From contig JBAZWE010000018.1 in assembly GCA_041660545.1 (NCBI GenBank), positions 1 through 28,588 on the forward strand: a stretch of 28,588 nucleotides of DNA, written 5' to 3'. This DNA comes from JBAZWE01 sp041660545 (GTDB lineage Bacteria > Actinomycetota > Thermoleophilia > BMS3ABIN01). The position numbers were made by a program, and so were the translations under genes. A model generated the notes under the pieces. That model did no database searches. It saw only the letters and a list, made by a program, of their open reading frames with translations, and was not told the DNA's origin. How positions within the stretch are numbered: the stretch's first letter is position 1; the number at the start of each line of letters is the position of its first letter. Of this stretch, positions 1-8,090 are shown in pieces.

Positions 1-150
1 TCCCGTAAGCAAAAATACGTCATCTGTAAGCTGGCGATGATATCGGGCGAGAATATCTGCGGCTATTGTGGTGTAAGCATGGCCGATATGGGGAACATCA
101 TTGACGTAGTAAATTGGAGTGGTTACGTAAAAAGTGTTCAAAAGGCTCAC
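1..150 (-). CDS. metG: Methionyl-tRNA synthetase, N-terminal fragment
   Basis: Only the first 50 codons lie in the window; the gene runs off the left edge. The product charges tRNA-Met with methionine in the cytoplasm. The reading includes FYVTTPIYYVNDVPHIGHAY, which holds the class I HIGH signature in the form typical of MetRS, followed by the usual TTIAADILARYHR stretch. I place the start at GTG (148-150), giving MSLLNTFYVTT. No Shine-Dalgarno sequence precedes it and the frame stays open further upstream, so the exact start is uncertain. It is divergent from the flavoprotein gene, and the two starts are only 13 bases apart. Confidence 0.88.
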   Translation of the reverse strand, partial: MSLLNTFYVTTPIYYVNDVPHIGHAYTTIAADILARYHRQLTDDVFLLTG

Positions 151-163
151 AGAGGTGGTTTTT

Positions 164-1288
164 ATGGATGTCGTTAATACTAACAGCTTGCAAGATGGAG
201 TCAAAAAAGAGAGCTTTGACGCGAATGAGGTGCTGAAATACGACCTTGTTGTGGTTGGAGCCGGACCCGCGGGATGCATGGCTGTGCTGAACGCCCCTTC
301 CTGGATGCGCGTTTTGATGGTGGAAAGCAGCGATATGCCGCGTGACATCATTTGCGGTGGCGTTCTTTCGAAACGATCGCATGAGCTGTTGTCGAGGTAC
401 GGGATTCCGGAATCGGTATTCAGCAGTCCGAAATTTATAGACCGCCGTCTATTTGATTTGAAACAGAAGCATTCCGCAGGAATCCTGGGTGATGTCTATT
501 TCAACATCGAGCACACACGTCTGGACAAATGGCTGCTCGATAAGGTTTTTTGTAGAGATGGTATCGAAGCATGGCCACGATCCCGTTTTATCTCCGCGCA
601 GTCTACGGTGTCCGGCAACAAGCTAAGAGTCTGCATCGGGCGATCGGGTCGAAAACACGTAGTGGAAACCCGATATCTGATTGGGGCTGATGGGACAGAT
701 TCCAGTGTAAGACGCAGCTGTGGCTGGAAGGCTCCCGCCCGCTGGATGACCATGCAGGAGAGAATCATTTCCGAGGGTGTTCCAGTTGACTGCTTTATGA
801 CCTTCCTGAACAATGACAAGGATTTTTATGGATGGGTTATTCCCAAAGGCGATCACCTGCTCATAGGTGCCGGCTATGATGGATCATCTGAAGACATCAC
901 TGAACGATTCCGGTATTTTCGAGAACACCTCTCAAAAAAGCACGGTATCGACGGAGTTCTAACCCAACCGGCGCGGATCCAAAATGTCACTCGCTTGCGT
1001 TCGCGCAGACAGATAGCCACAGGCAAATCGAACCTGTTTCTTACTGGTGAAGCGGCTGGTTTGGCAAGTGCCTGGACCGGCGAGGGCATAAATTACGCCC
1101 TGGCCAGTGGCGCCATGGCTGGTTTGTCGTTGGATTCAGACAATCCCGCGTCAGTCTACCGCGAACATATAAAGCAGCTTATGCCTCAGGTAAATAAGGA
1201 AATGGCGCTCAGCAGGGTGATAAGGCGTCCATTCCGCCGGAAACTTGCCTATGCCTTTGCGCCACAGGCAAGTTTTATGCGGTCCTGA
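164..1288 (+). CDS. Geranylgeranyl reductase family FAD-dependent oxidoreductase
   Basis: A 374-residue flavoprotein of the geranylgeranyl reductase / digeranylgeranylglycerophospholipid reductase type, which reduces isoprenoid double bonds of lipids, quinone tails or pigments. The FAD-binding GAGPAG motif is at residues 32-37. A CGGVLS segment follows, matching the conserved CGG region of the family. GWVIPKGDHLLIGAG and LTGEAAGLASAWTGEGINYA form the C-terminal FAD-contact region. ATG 164 is preferred over an in-frame ATG at 134 because AGAGGTGG (151-158) lies at good distance. Its 3' end overlaps the convergent M23-like gene by 14 bases. The substrate cannot be read from the sequence; a menaquinone or lipid isoprenoid is my inference. 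Confidence 0.8.
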   Translation: MDVVNTNSLQDGVKKESFDANEVLKYDLVVVGAGPAGCMAVLNAPSWMRVLMVESSDMPRDIICGGVLSKRSHELLSRYGIPESVFSSPKFIDRRLFDLKQKHSAGILGDVYFNIEHTRLDKWLLDKVFCRDGIEAWPRSRFISAQSTVSGNKLRVCIGRSGRKHVVETRYLIGADGTDSSVRRSCGWKAPARWMTMQERIISEGVPVDCFMTFLNNDKDFYGWVIPKGDHLLIGAGYDGSSEDITERFRYFREHLSKKHGIDGVLTQPARIQNVTRLRSRRQIATGKSNLFLTGEAAGLASAWTGEGINYALASGAMAGLSLDSDNPASVYREHIKQLMPQVNKEMALSRVIRRPFRRKLAYAFAPQASFMRS

Positions 1289-2273
1289 CAGCAGGCAAGC
1301 GATGTATCTTCCTGCCACGCATGATGATCGCGGCGATTAACAACGCAGCGATGGGTGGCGTGATGGATTTACTAAACGGAAGCAGTTTTTCATCAGCGGA
1401 TTTCTCATAACGACCATGGACCGGATTTTTGTCTTTCATTGCTGGCGTTATATTCAGGGAAGGCAATTTGCGCAGGGATGAGAGTTCGGGCGCTATCACT
1501 TGTGATGGATCAGGCGATAATGCTGCAGGCCGGGTTGCATCTTCGAAGGGAAATGGCAGCGGAATAGGCGGGAGGACAGTAGTGACAGTACGTGAACTGG
1601 AGAGAAGTCGCTGTTCATGCAACAAGCCTGCAGGTTCTTTTAAAGCATCCGAGGATGTATTTGTTGAAGATGCCGAAGCCGCAACATCAACCCCGGTGCC
1701 GGCTGGCGTGGGTGGTGCCTGGCCGGTAGTTAAAGGTATGGGAGTCTCCTGTGGCGGAACTGTATCCGTGGCAGCCTGAACGGTAATCCTGTCCACCAGA
1801 TAAAGGCTTGGATCAAAATATTCTTCCCTGGCGCCGGATAGCTTGATGCCCAAGTGTATAGGCGCGCCGTTACTCAGACCGATTGGATCTCCCTGTCGTA
1901 TTCTGGCTCCTTCTTGAACTGTGACCGGAGAAATATGGAGATAAGTGCTTTTTAATCCCGTGTCGTGCGTGATGGAAACAGTGGTTCCGCCACCTTCGGC
2001 AGGGGTGTAGCCCACGAAGGAGACGACACCATCCGCGACGGCGCCGATAATGGTTCCTTCGGGAAGAGCGACATCAAGACCCCGATGCCCGCTATCGGTA
2101 GAGCAATTGAGACTCCATGGCTTGATGATCTGTCCGCCGGTTGGCCAGAACAGGCCTTCCGGCGGAAGTGGTGGTTGACCTCCACAGGCCGCCGACGCAC
2201 TCCCCGGCAACGAATTTACAGCCAAAATTACCGATGCCACTGCAGCACTCAACATCCACTTCCGCTTCAACAT
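1275..2273 (-). CDS. Secreted M23-like protein with incomplete zinc site
   Basis: A 332-residue exported protein. A Sec signal peptide is clear (MLKRKWMLSAAVASVILAVN, probable cleavage after ASA at 28). A LytM/M23 peptidase fold covers about residues 40-165, a Pro/Ser/Thr-rich linker follows, and a C-terminal hydrophobic segment ending in basic residues may anchor it. The first zinc motif is intact (H63-x3-D67). The second reads H140-L-G142 where active enzymes have HxH, so the third zinc ligand is missing. By analogy with EnvC or NlpD it may regulate other peptidoglycan hydrolases. The start is ATG 2273 with GGAGG just upstream; an in-frame GTG at 2285 overlaps that ribosome site. It lies downstream of murE on the same strand. 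Confidence 0.75.
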   Translation of the reverse strand: MLKRKWMLSAAVASVILAVNSLPGSASAACGGQPPLPPEGLFWPTGGQIIKPWSLNCSTDSGHRGLDVALPEGTIIGAVADGVVSFVGYTPAEGGGTTVSITHDTGLKSTYLHISPVTVQEGARIRQGDPIGLSNGAPIHLGIKLSGAREEYFDPSLYLVDRITVQAATDTVPPQETPIPLTTGQAPPTPAGTGVDVAASASSTNTSSDALKEPAGLLHEQRLLSSSRTVTTVLPPIPLPFPFEDATRPAALSPDPSQVIAPELSSLRKLPSLNITPAMKDKNPVHGRYEKSADEKLLPFSKSITPPIAALLIAAIIMRGRKIHRLPAVRTA

Positions 2274-2291
2274 GATCGCCTCCACTTTAGG

Positions 2292-2319
2292 TCACTGTTG
2301 TCATTTATGACGACAGTGA
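2292..2319. promoter_or_regulatory. 13-bp inverted repeat upstream of the M23-like gene
   Basis: TCACTGTTGTCAT, then TT, then ATGACGACAGTGA: two 13-base arms that pair with a single G-T wobble. It sits 19-46 bases before the M23-like start and after the murE stop. There is no T-run on either side and the loop is only two bases, so an operator for a dimeric regulator is more likely than a terminator. Confidence 0.45.
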
Positions 2320-2407
2320 GAAAACTATCACCAGGAGGCATCTCATGCAACGGAATCTGTACGAAGAAAATCAAAAATTATGCTATATGCGTAATAAAAA
2401 TAATTTG

Positions 2408-3904
2408 TTACTGAGGCCGACGGTTCAAAATGCCAAGGACAATGTCTTTGTCGTTGAACGGTAGCGGACCCGAGGCCATGATCTGACGTGTTTCATGTCC
2501 CTTGCCGGCGATGAGAACAATGTCTCCCTTGCCGGCCGTTTCAAGCGCGCTTCTGATTGCTGAGCGACGGTCAGCAATACGTAAATAATCGCCACCTGAT
2601 TCCCGTAAACCCGGTTCGGTTTCATCAAGGATCTGTTCTGGCGGTTCGTCGTAGCAATCGTCGGTCGTCAGAATTGCAAGGTCGGCGAGTGTGCCCGATA
2701 TCTTTCCCATTCCCGGGCGTTTCTCCCGGTCGCGCTCACCGGGACAGCCAAATACTACGATGACCCTTCCGGATGTTAGAGATCTGGCGGCACTGATGGC
2801 TTTTGCCAGCCCGTCTTCGTTGTGAGCGTAGTCAACTATTACACGATAAGGCATGTTCGTATCGACCAGCTCAAATCTTCCCGGCGCCCCCGTAAAGGCG
2901 GCGATCCCTTTACTTATCAGCTCTATCGAAATACCGAGGGTACAGGCAGCTGCGGCGGCTGCAAGAGCATTGTAGAGATTAAAATCTCCGGGAATATTCA
3001 TGACTACCCGAACTTCTTCTGAAGGTGTCACCAGATCGAAGGAAGTCTTCCAGCCGGATCTTTCAATATTTTTTGCATGTACGTCTGAATCGATACCAAG
3101 TCCATATGTCAATATCCGCCGGCCAGTCTCGTCTGACAGCTCCATGGCCAGCCGCCGTCCATACTCATCATCGGTGTTGATTACCGCGTAGGGCGCGCGC
3201 ACTGGCAATCCCTTGCCGCGCTCATCGATGCCGGCGTTAAACAGCCTGCGTTTCGTCTGATAATAAACTTCCATATCCTGATGAAGATCCAGATGCTCGC
3301 GGGTGAGATTGGTAAGGACCGCGACGGCGAAATTTAGATACGCGACCCTGTAAAGATCGATTCCGTGTGAAGAGACCTCCATGGTGGCGGTATCGACTTT
3401 GAGATCGACCATCCTGGCCAGCATCGACTCAAGATCGATAGCTTCCGGAGTCGTCCTTGTGGCCGGCATGGTTTCTTCACCCAGCCTGTATTCGATCCCG
3501 CCCAGCAGACCAGTCTTTTTTCCCGCAGCGCGCAGGATCGATTCTATAAAATATGTGGTTGTGGTCTTGCCATTGGTTCCAGTGACCCCTATGAGGGTAA
3601 GTTTTTCCGAGGGATTATCGTAAAAACTGGCGGCGGCAAGTGCTATGGCTTGACGGACCGACGGAGTCTGTACCTGTGGTATTGTGAGATCATCCACCCA
3701 GCGTTCGGTAAGAACGGCGGCGGCGCCGGCCCTGGATGCCTCGGGTATGAACCTGTGCCCATCGATTTTAAAACCGTTGATGGCGGCAAAAAGATAACCG
3801 GGCTTGACTTTGCGAGAGTCGATTGCCAGGCCTGTGATTTTGGGCGATGAATCCGCGGATTGGCGGATTATCCTGGCGCCGGCGAGTAACTCTGAGAGTC
3901 TCAT
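2408..3904 (-). CDS. murE: MurE-like UDP-MurNAc-tripeptide ligase (Mur ligase family)
   Basis: A 498-residue Mur ligase that adds the third amino acid of the peptidoglycan stem in the cytoplasm using ATP. Seen: the ATP loop GVTGTNGKTTTT near residue 107, TTPEA, EVSSHGID, NLTREHLDLH with the catalytic region, VDYAHNEDGL and the C-terminal IAGKGHE. The diaminopimelate signature DNPR, normally after a TDD segment, is replaced by DDCYDEPPE (bases about 2640-2669). The third residue is therefore uncertain, and this may be a paralogue of the canonical MurE. It is not next to murF or mraY here; it sits downstream of two AI-2E-family genes on the same strand (30-base gap). No Shine-Dalgarno precedes the ATG. 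Confidence 0.85.
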   Translation of the reverse strand: MRLSELLAGARIIRQSADSSPKITGLAIDSRKVKPGYLFAAINGFKIDGHRFIPEASRAGAAAVLTERWVDDLTIPQVQTPSVRQAIALAAASFYDNPSEKLTLIGVTGTNGKTTTTYFIESILRAAGKKTGLLGGIEYRLGEETMPATRTTPEAIDLESMLARMVDLKVDTATMEVSSHGIDLYRVAYLNFAVAVLTNLTREHLDLHQDMEVYYQTKRRLFNAGIDERGKGLPVRAPYAVINTDDEYGRRLAMELSDETGRRILTYGLGIDSDVHAKNIERSGWKTSFDLVTPSEEVRVVMNIPGDFNLYNALAAAAAACTLGISIELISKGIAAFTGAPGRFELVDTNMPYRVIVDYAHNEDGLAKAISAARSLTSGRVIVVFGCPGERDREKRPGMGKISGTLADLAILTTDDCYDEPPEQILDETEPGLRESGGDYLRIADRRSAIRSALETAGKGDIVLIAGKGHETRQIMASGPLPFNDKDIVLGILNRRPQ

Positions 3905-3934
3905 GGGATAGGGCTGGTGTTATCCAATAACTGC

Positions 3935-5044
3935 TTATGCGGTTTCGGCTTCATCCACCAGCGTCTTTTCCAGCAATGGGCGGTCCCATTGTTCCATAAC
4001 GAGCTCTTCGTGATAAAAATCAATAATAACCTTGACGATTGCCACTGTAGGCACTGCGAGCAGGCCTCCCATAATACCCGCGATCGTTGCTCCGCTCAAA
4101 ACTGCGAACATGACCCAGAGAGGATGGACCCCCACGCTTTTTCCCATGATTCTGGGAACAAGGATGTGGCCCTCGAGCTGTTGAGCCGCCAGAAACAGGA
4201 GGGCGACTATCAGAGCCCTGCCGGGACTGACAGCAAAGTAGGCCAGTATGATAGCCGGCGTGGCGCCCAGAAACGGACCGATGAGCGGGATTACTTCGGT
4301 AAGCGCCACCCACACTGCGATGATAAATACATAAGTACCGCTGCCGCCATACCATGCGATCATTCCTCCCAGGATGCCCATAACGGCCGAGATCAGCATC
4401 TGACCCCTCAGGTAACTTCCCAACGCTGTCTGTATGTGTGCAAACAGATGTACGGCATCCTCACGAAACGCTGATGGGATACGGTTTCTCGCAGCCTCTC
4501 TAAGCCGGTTAGCGTCGATCAGCATATAGATCGAGATGATCAGGATAAGGAAAGTATTAAGACCTATGTTAAAAAGTGTTTCAGCGAATCCCAGGGCACG
4601 CTGAGCAACATCAGTTCCACTGGACTGAATCCTGGATACAACATCCTGAGANNNNNNNNNNATATCGGGTTTGTAGGGGATGTCCAGCTCTCCGAACCAT
4701 TTCTGGAAATCTTCAACGATCGACTGTGTCCGGTTGGAGTATTCCGGTATATTTTCAATAAGGGAGTTAAGCTCGGAGATAATGTTCGGCACAATGAGCG
4801 CAACCAGTCCCGCGAATACCGCCAGGATAAGCACCCATACTAGAATCACGCCCATCAACCTTGGCAGACGCATCTTTTTCTGAAGCAGTGTGACAGGCAG
4901 GTCCAGAACAAAAGCGATAATCGCCGCCAGCAGGAACATGATGAGTATTTTCAGAACCGTGCTGAGAAACCACAAAGCGAACAGCAGCATCAACGGCAAA
5001 AGAATATACTGGACGTACTTTGGGACGAGAATCTTCTGCCTCAT
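3935..5044 (-). CDS. AI-2E/PerM family membrane protein (interrupted by N run)
   Basis: About 369 residues, a multi-span membrane protein of the AI-2E transporter (PerM/TqsA) family. Members export or import small molecules; few have a known substrate. N-terminal hydrophobic helices are followed by a soluble region, the ISIYMLID helix, and a C-terminal block with GPFLGATPAIILAYF and QQLEGHILVPRIMGKSVGVHPLWV, all typical. Ten Ns fall within the codons after residue 127. Both flanks stay in one frame, and alignment with the neighbouring paralogue shows about the expected length, so the gap is probably close to true size. AAAGG precedes the ATG. It forms a tandem pair with the gene at 5082-6236. 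Confidence 0.85.
   Translation of the reverse strand: MRQKILVPKYVQYILLPLMLLFALWFLSTVLKILIMFLLAAIIAFVLDLPVTLLQKKMRLPRLMGVILVWVLILAVFAGLVALIVPNIISELNSLIENIPEYSNRTQSIVEDFQKWFGELDIPYKPDXXXXSQDVVSRIQSSGTDVAQRALGFAETLFNIGLNTFLILIISIYMLIDANRLREAARNRIPSAFREDAVHLFAHIQTALGSYLRGQMLISAVMGILGGMIAWYGGSGTYVFIIAVWVALTEVIPLIGPFLGATPAIILAYFAVSPGRALIVALLFLAAQQLEGHILVPRIMGKSVGVHPLWVMFAVLSGATIAGIMGGLLAVPTVAIVKVIIDFYHEELVMEQWDRPLLEKTLVDEAETA
4652..4661. other. Assembly gap (10 N)
   Basis: Ten unknown bases inside the AI-2E-family gene. Reading frame continuity on both sides implies that the true gap length leaves remainder 1 on division by 3, which 10 satisfies. Confidence 0.99.
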
Positions 5045-5081
5045 TCAAACCTTTCGGAGACGGCAGTTCTTTACGCTCAAC

Positions 5082-6236
5082 CTATTCGTTCCCGGACGGC
5101 CTCTCCCCTTCTACCTGAGTCACGATTTCATTCTTAAATTCGGCCTCATCGGCCATCTGCCACTTCTGCAGTGAAATGCGAGGCTTGAAAAAGGCAACTA
5201 CCTCACGCGTAAGTGCCACCAGAGGAAGCGCGAGGAACATGCCGGGAATACCCATTATCTCGGCGCCCGCCAGAGTCGCAAAAATCACTACGAGAGGATG
5301 AACTCCAACAACCGAACCCATGATGTTCGGGACCAGGATATGTCCCTCAACCTGCTGGATAAATATGAAAACCAGCACAACCGCCAGGGCGGCCCAGGGC
5401 GAGGCGAACATGGCGACGACAACTGGAGGAATCGCACCTAAAATTGGACCTAGATAAGGGATAAATTCTGTCACTCCAGCCCAGGCTCCGAAGAAAACCG
5501 AGTATTGCGCGCCCTCAGGCCAAACTCCGATCACGCCTAAAAACCAGATTCCGATACCGCTGCTGATGCCGATCAGCATACAAAGCAGAGCCTGCCCACG
5601 TACCCAGTGGTTCACCGCACTCTGACTTCTCTGGACGAATTCGTCGGCGTCTTCCTGCTGGTCCCCCGGGAAAAAGTTTCTGATGAAGCGTCCGATGCGC
5701 TTCGAGTCGATCAGCATATATATAGAAATTATCAAAACCACTACGATCTGGGTCAGAGCGCTGACGAAGTTGATGGAATATTCAAGCAGCAGTGATCCAA
5801 GATGCACCAGGGCACCTTCAAAGCGGTCTGTCATCTTTCTGGCCTCGTCGCTTACATTGATAGGCAGGTTCAGCCCCTCAAGACGGGAAATCCAGTTGTT
5901 CACCTGTTCCTTGACCGTGTCGGTATAGCCAGGCATGTTGTTGACCAGATTCTGCAGCTGACTGATCGCTGGCGGGATCAGAAGTATAAGCAGGAGAACA
6001 ATAATTGCGATAAGCGCAAGGTAAACGACAAAAACACCTATGAAACGTGGAACCCTGACTCTTTCGAGCTGTCTGACCAGTGGATCGAGTATCAGGGACA
6101 GAATGGCGGCGCTGGCGAAGATAAACAGTACCTGGGTTATCAATGACGCAGTAAACCAGAGAAAAAGAATTATCACAGGAAGTCCGACGACCTGTATCCA
6201 TCTGGGAATTATAATATTCAGTTTTTTTATGCTCAT
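5082..6236 (-). CDS. AI-2E/PerM family membrane protein
   Basis: A 384-residue paralogue of the gene at 3935-5044, separated from it by 37 bases and probably co-transcribed first. It has the same plan: two N-terminal helices, LDPLVRQLERVRVPRFIGV, a periplasmic-type soluble segment (MPGYTDTVKEQVNNW), the LIISIYMLID helix, and a C-terminal block with FIPYLGPILGAIPPVVVAMF and QQVEGHILVPNIMGSVVGVHPL. GGAGAG lies 5-6 bases before the ATG. The substrate is unknown. The position upstream of murE and an M23-like protein suggests, without proving, a role at the cell envelope. A TATAAT hexamer for minus-strand transcription is seen at 6338-6343, with no convincing -35. Confidence 0.87.
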   Translation of the reverse strand: MSIKKLNIIIPRWIQVVGLPVIILFLWFTASLITQVLFIFASAAILSLILDPLVRQLERVRVPRFIGVFVVYLALIAIIVLLLILLIPPAISQLQNLVNNMPGYTDTVKEQVNNWISRLEGLNLPINVSDEARKMTDRFEGALVHLGSLLLEYSINFVSALTQIVVVLIISIYMLIDSKRIGRFIRNFFPGDQQEDADEFVQRSQSAVNHWVRGQALLCMLIGISSGIGIWFLGVIGVWPEGAQYSVFFGAWAGVTEFIPYLGPILGAIPPVVVAMFASPWAALAVVLVFIFIQQVEGHILVPNIMGSVVGVHPLVVIFATLAGAEIMGIPGMFLALPLVALTREVVAFFKPRISLQKWQMADEAEFKNEIVTQVEGERPSGNE

Positions 6237-6430
6237 TCAGTCTCTCCAGACGGACTCTTTTTCATCAGATTGCGTTTTCTGCCGTCAATGGTGTCGTACA
6301 TTCCCTATAACGACATACACACATAAAGATGAGAAATATTATATATCAGACGCAATCAGCGAGATTACACACAAATATTGAATAATAAATGTCGATGACT
6401 TGGGAAAAGTTAGTGCCAATTGTATCAATG

Positions 6431-6446
6431 GGGGTTGAAAAACCCC
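6431..6446 (+). promoter_or_regulatory. GAAA-capped hairpin upstream of an M23-like gene
   Basis: GGGGTT-GAAA-AACCCC forms a perfect 6-bp stem with a GNRA tetraloop, ending 25 bases before the ATG at 6472. No T-run follows. It could act in the 5' leader of the downstream gene. I do not recognise a known riboswitch around it. The rest of 6237-6471 is AT-rich and holds no gene I can support. Confidence 0.35.
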
Positions 6447-6471
6447 GTACAGATGATATGGTTCTTAACGT

Positions 6472-7248
6472 ATGGCTTCAGAGCCCCACACTCTACAGCC
6501 GCGAGTTTCAGCCCGAAGATATCGTTTTCGTTGGCACTCCGCGGCTTTTCTTGCGACTATGTTTGCCCTGGCGATGATAGCGATGGCTGCTGTCATTGTA
6601 TCTTCGAGGGCATCCTCTACACCCCTTCTCGATGATCATGCGATGTCGGCGTCAAGAGCCCTTGCCACGACCAGGTTACCGGAACAGATTCAGCTGGCCA
6701 AGGCTGACGAGCTGAATCTGATGTTGCCCATTTTTCAGGAAGAAGTAACAGCGATCGGCTATCACCCTGTTGATGGTGAGGGAGTTGTGAGCATGAGTCC
6801 GGCCGGCCGCCAGATCAACGGTTCGATCCTGTCTAATCTAAATGTTTTCACTGACGGAGATGGTCCCGGGTACTTCGTGATGAGTGAAGGTGGCACGCTC
6901 GGATCCGTAACCTGTTCGCTGGACATCGGGGCGCCGCCTGGCACCAAGGTATTCGCACCGGTCGACGGCACGATTGCCGGCATCAGGTCATATAACCTGA
7001 AAGGGCAATGTCCCGATACGGAGATCAAGATCCAGCCGCAAAACCAGACCAGACTACTTGTTGTAATGACCCATATGACGAATCTCGAGGCTTCCCTGGG
7101 ACAGCCGGTTCGCGCTGGGGAGACACGATTGGGCGCGGTCAGGGAGCTGGATGGATGTGTCGAGCAGCAGCTCAGCCGGTATACATACGACAGCGGCAAC
7201 CATCTGCACATTCAGGTTGAACACTTACAGTCGATTTCGAGGCCGTGA
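6472..7248 (+). CDS. Membrane-anchored M23-like protein lacking the first zinc His
   Basis: A 258-residue protein. An Arg-rich N-terminus (residues 11-20) and a hydrophobic helix (about 24-45) form a signal anchor that places the rest outside the cell. The C-terminal half is an M23/LytM-type domain: SLDIGAPPGTKVFAPVDG, then H244-L-H246 in NHLHIQV. The usual HxxxD motif reads T147-x3-D151, so the first zinc His is absent while the HxH is intact. This is the mirror image of the defect in the gene at 1275-2273. A stop in frame at 6466 makes ATG 6472 the first possible start; no Shine-Dalgarno is evident. Its last bases overlap the next gene (GTGA), implying co-translation. Confidence 0.7.
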   Translation: MASEPHTLQPRVSARRYRFRWHSAAFLATMFALAMIAMAAVIVSSRASSTPLLDDHAMSASRALATTRLPEQIQLAKADELNLMLPIFQEEVTAIGYHPVDGEGVVSMSPAGRQINGSILSNLNVFTDGDGPGYFVMSEGGTLGSVTCSLDIGAPPGTKVFAPVDGTIAGIRSYNLKGQCPDTEIKIQPQNQTRLLVVMTHMTNLEASLGQPVRAGETRLGAVRELDGCVEQQLSRYTYDSGNHLHIQVEHLQSISRP

Positions 7249-8063
7249 GTTCCAGTAATATTCCCAAGGCGGACTGGGCTGTGATCGGTGGCTCCGGGAC
7301 GCGTGGATGCTCGTTTCCCGAAGACGCTAACTCCGGCGCCAGGATCATTGAAAACTCAATGGAATTCGATACACCCTTTGGACCATCCCCGATTTTCAGA
7401 CTTTTCGAGACAGCCGGCGGACGACGTTGCCTTAATGTGCGTTTGCATGGTTGGCGGGACGGAGTCCTTCGCGGGGATGCGTCCAGGCAGGTCTTCTGGG
7501 TACTGGCACAGGCTGGAGTCAGGCACATCTTCTCTGAAGCGGGCGTCGGCAGCCTAAATCCACTGCTGGATCCGCGTGATATCGTCATACCGGACGATTA
7601 TGTCGATCTGACCACCTACCGAAATCCCACACCCGTATTGGGAGATCATCTTCTGATAATGCGTGACCCGGTATGTTCGGTATTGGGTTCCGCACTTTTC
7701 AACGCCGCTCCCGGACATGCGGCCGGTAGGGTATTCGGACGCGGTACATGTGTAGTCACTGAAGGTCCAAGGTTTGAAAGCCGCGCCGAGATCCGGATGA
7801 TGCAGCCTCATGGCGACATCATCGGACAGAGCATGTGTCCCGAGGTATGGCTGGCACGTGACATCGGCGCCTGCTACGCGGCGCTGTATATCGTTGTCAA
7901 TTACGCCGAGGGAGTTGTGCGGGACTGGGAGCACGAAGTTTTAAAAGAAATTTTTGAACAGGACGCCATAGCTCAGTCGCGGATCATTCTGGAGGCGGTT
8001 GATGCTGTTGATGAAAACGCATCGTGCATGTGCGGGGATTTAAGAAAACCGACGCTTCTCTAG
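7245..8063 (+). CDS. MTA/purine nucleoside phosphorylase family (MTAP type)
   Basis: A 272-residue member of the trimeric 5'-methylthioadenosine/purine nucleoside phosphorylase family, which splits nucleosides with phosphate in the cytoplasm. Seen: the phosphate loop IGGSG near residue 14, TEGPRFESRAEIRMM, GDIIGQSMCPEVWLARDIG, VVNYAEGVV and a C-terminal CMC pair resembling the CxC of thermophilic MTAP II enzymes. In the substrate pocket the usual GMT reads GQS, so the preferred base is uncertain. It may act in methionine salvage, which would suit the sulfur genes nearby. The GTG start overlaps the upstream stop by four bases (GTGA). Confidence 0.78.
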   Translation: MSSSNIPKADWAVIGGSGTRGCSFPEDANSGARIIENSMEFDTPFGPSPIFRLFETAGGRRCLNVRLHGWRDGVLRGDASRQVFWVLAQAGVRHIFSEAGVGSLNPLLDPRDIVIPDDYVDLTTYRNPTPVLGDHLLIMRDPVCSVLGSALFNAAPGHAAGRVFGRGTCVVTEGPRFESRAEIRMMQPHGDIIGQSMCPEVWLARDIGACYAALYIVVNYAEGVVRDWEHEVLKEIFEQDAIAQSRIILEAVDAVDENASCMCGDLRKPTLL

Positions 8064-8089
8064 GCGAAATTTCTTGCTTTCGTTTCGCC
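8063..8089. terminator. Hairpin between convergent genes
   Basis: GGCGAAA pairs with TTTCGCC across a 13-base pyrimidine-rich loop, exactly filling the gap between the MTAP-like stop and the rtcB stop. No classical T-run follows, so bidirectional termination is inferred from position and symmetry. Confidence 0.45.
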
Positions 8090-8090
8090 C

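Noticed and set aside
1952..2414. Open frames of 80-150 codons over the start of the M23-like gene
   Set aside because: They overlap a protein with a clear signal peptide and domain, and none has family features.
6237..6471. A cyclic-di-AMP (ydaO) type riboswitch, since such elements precede cell-wall hydrolase genes in some bacteria
   Set aside because: Only one short GNRA hairpin is visible and the conserved ydaO sequence blocks are not recognisable.
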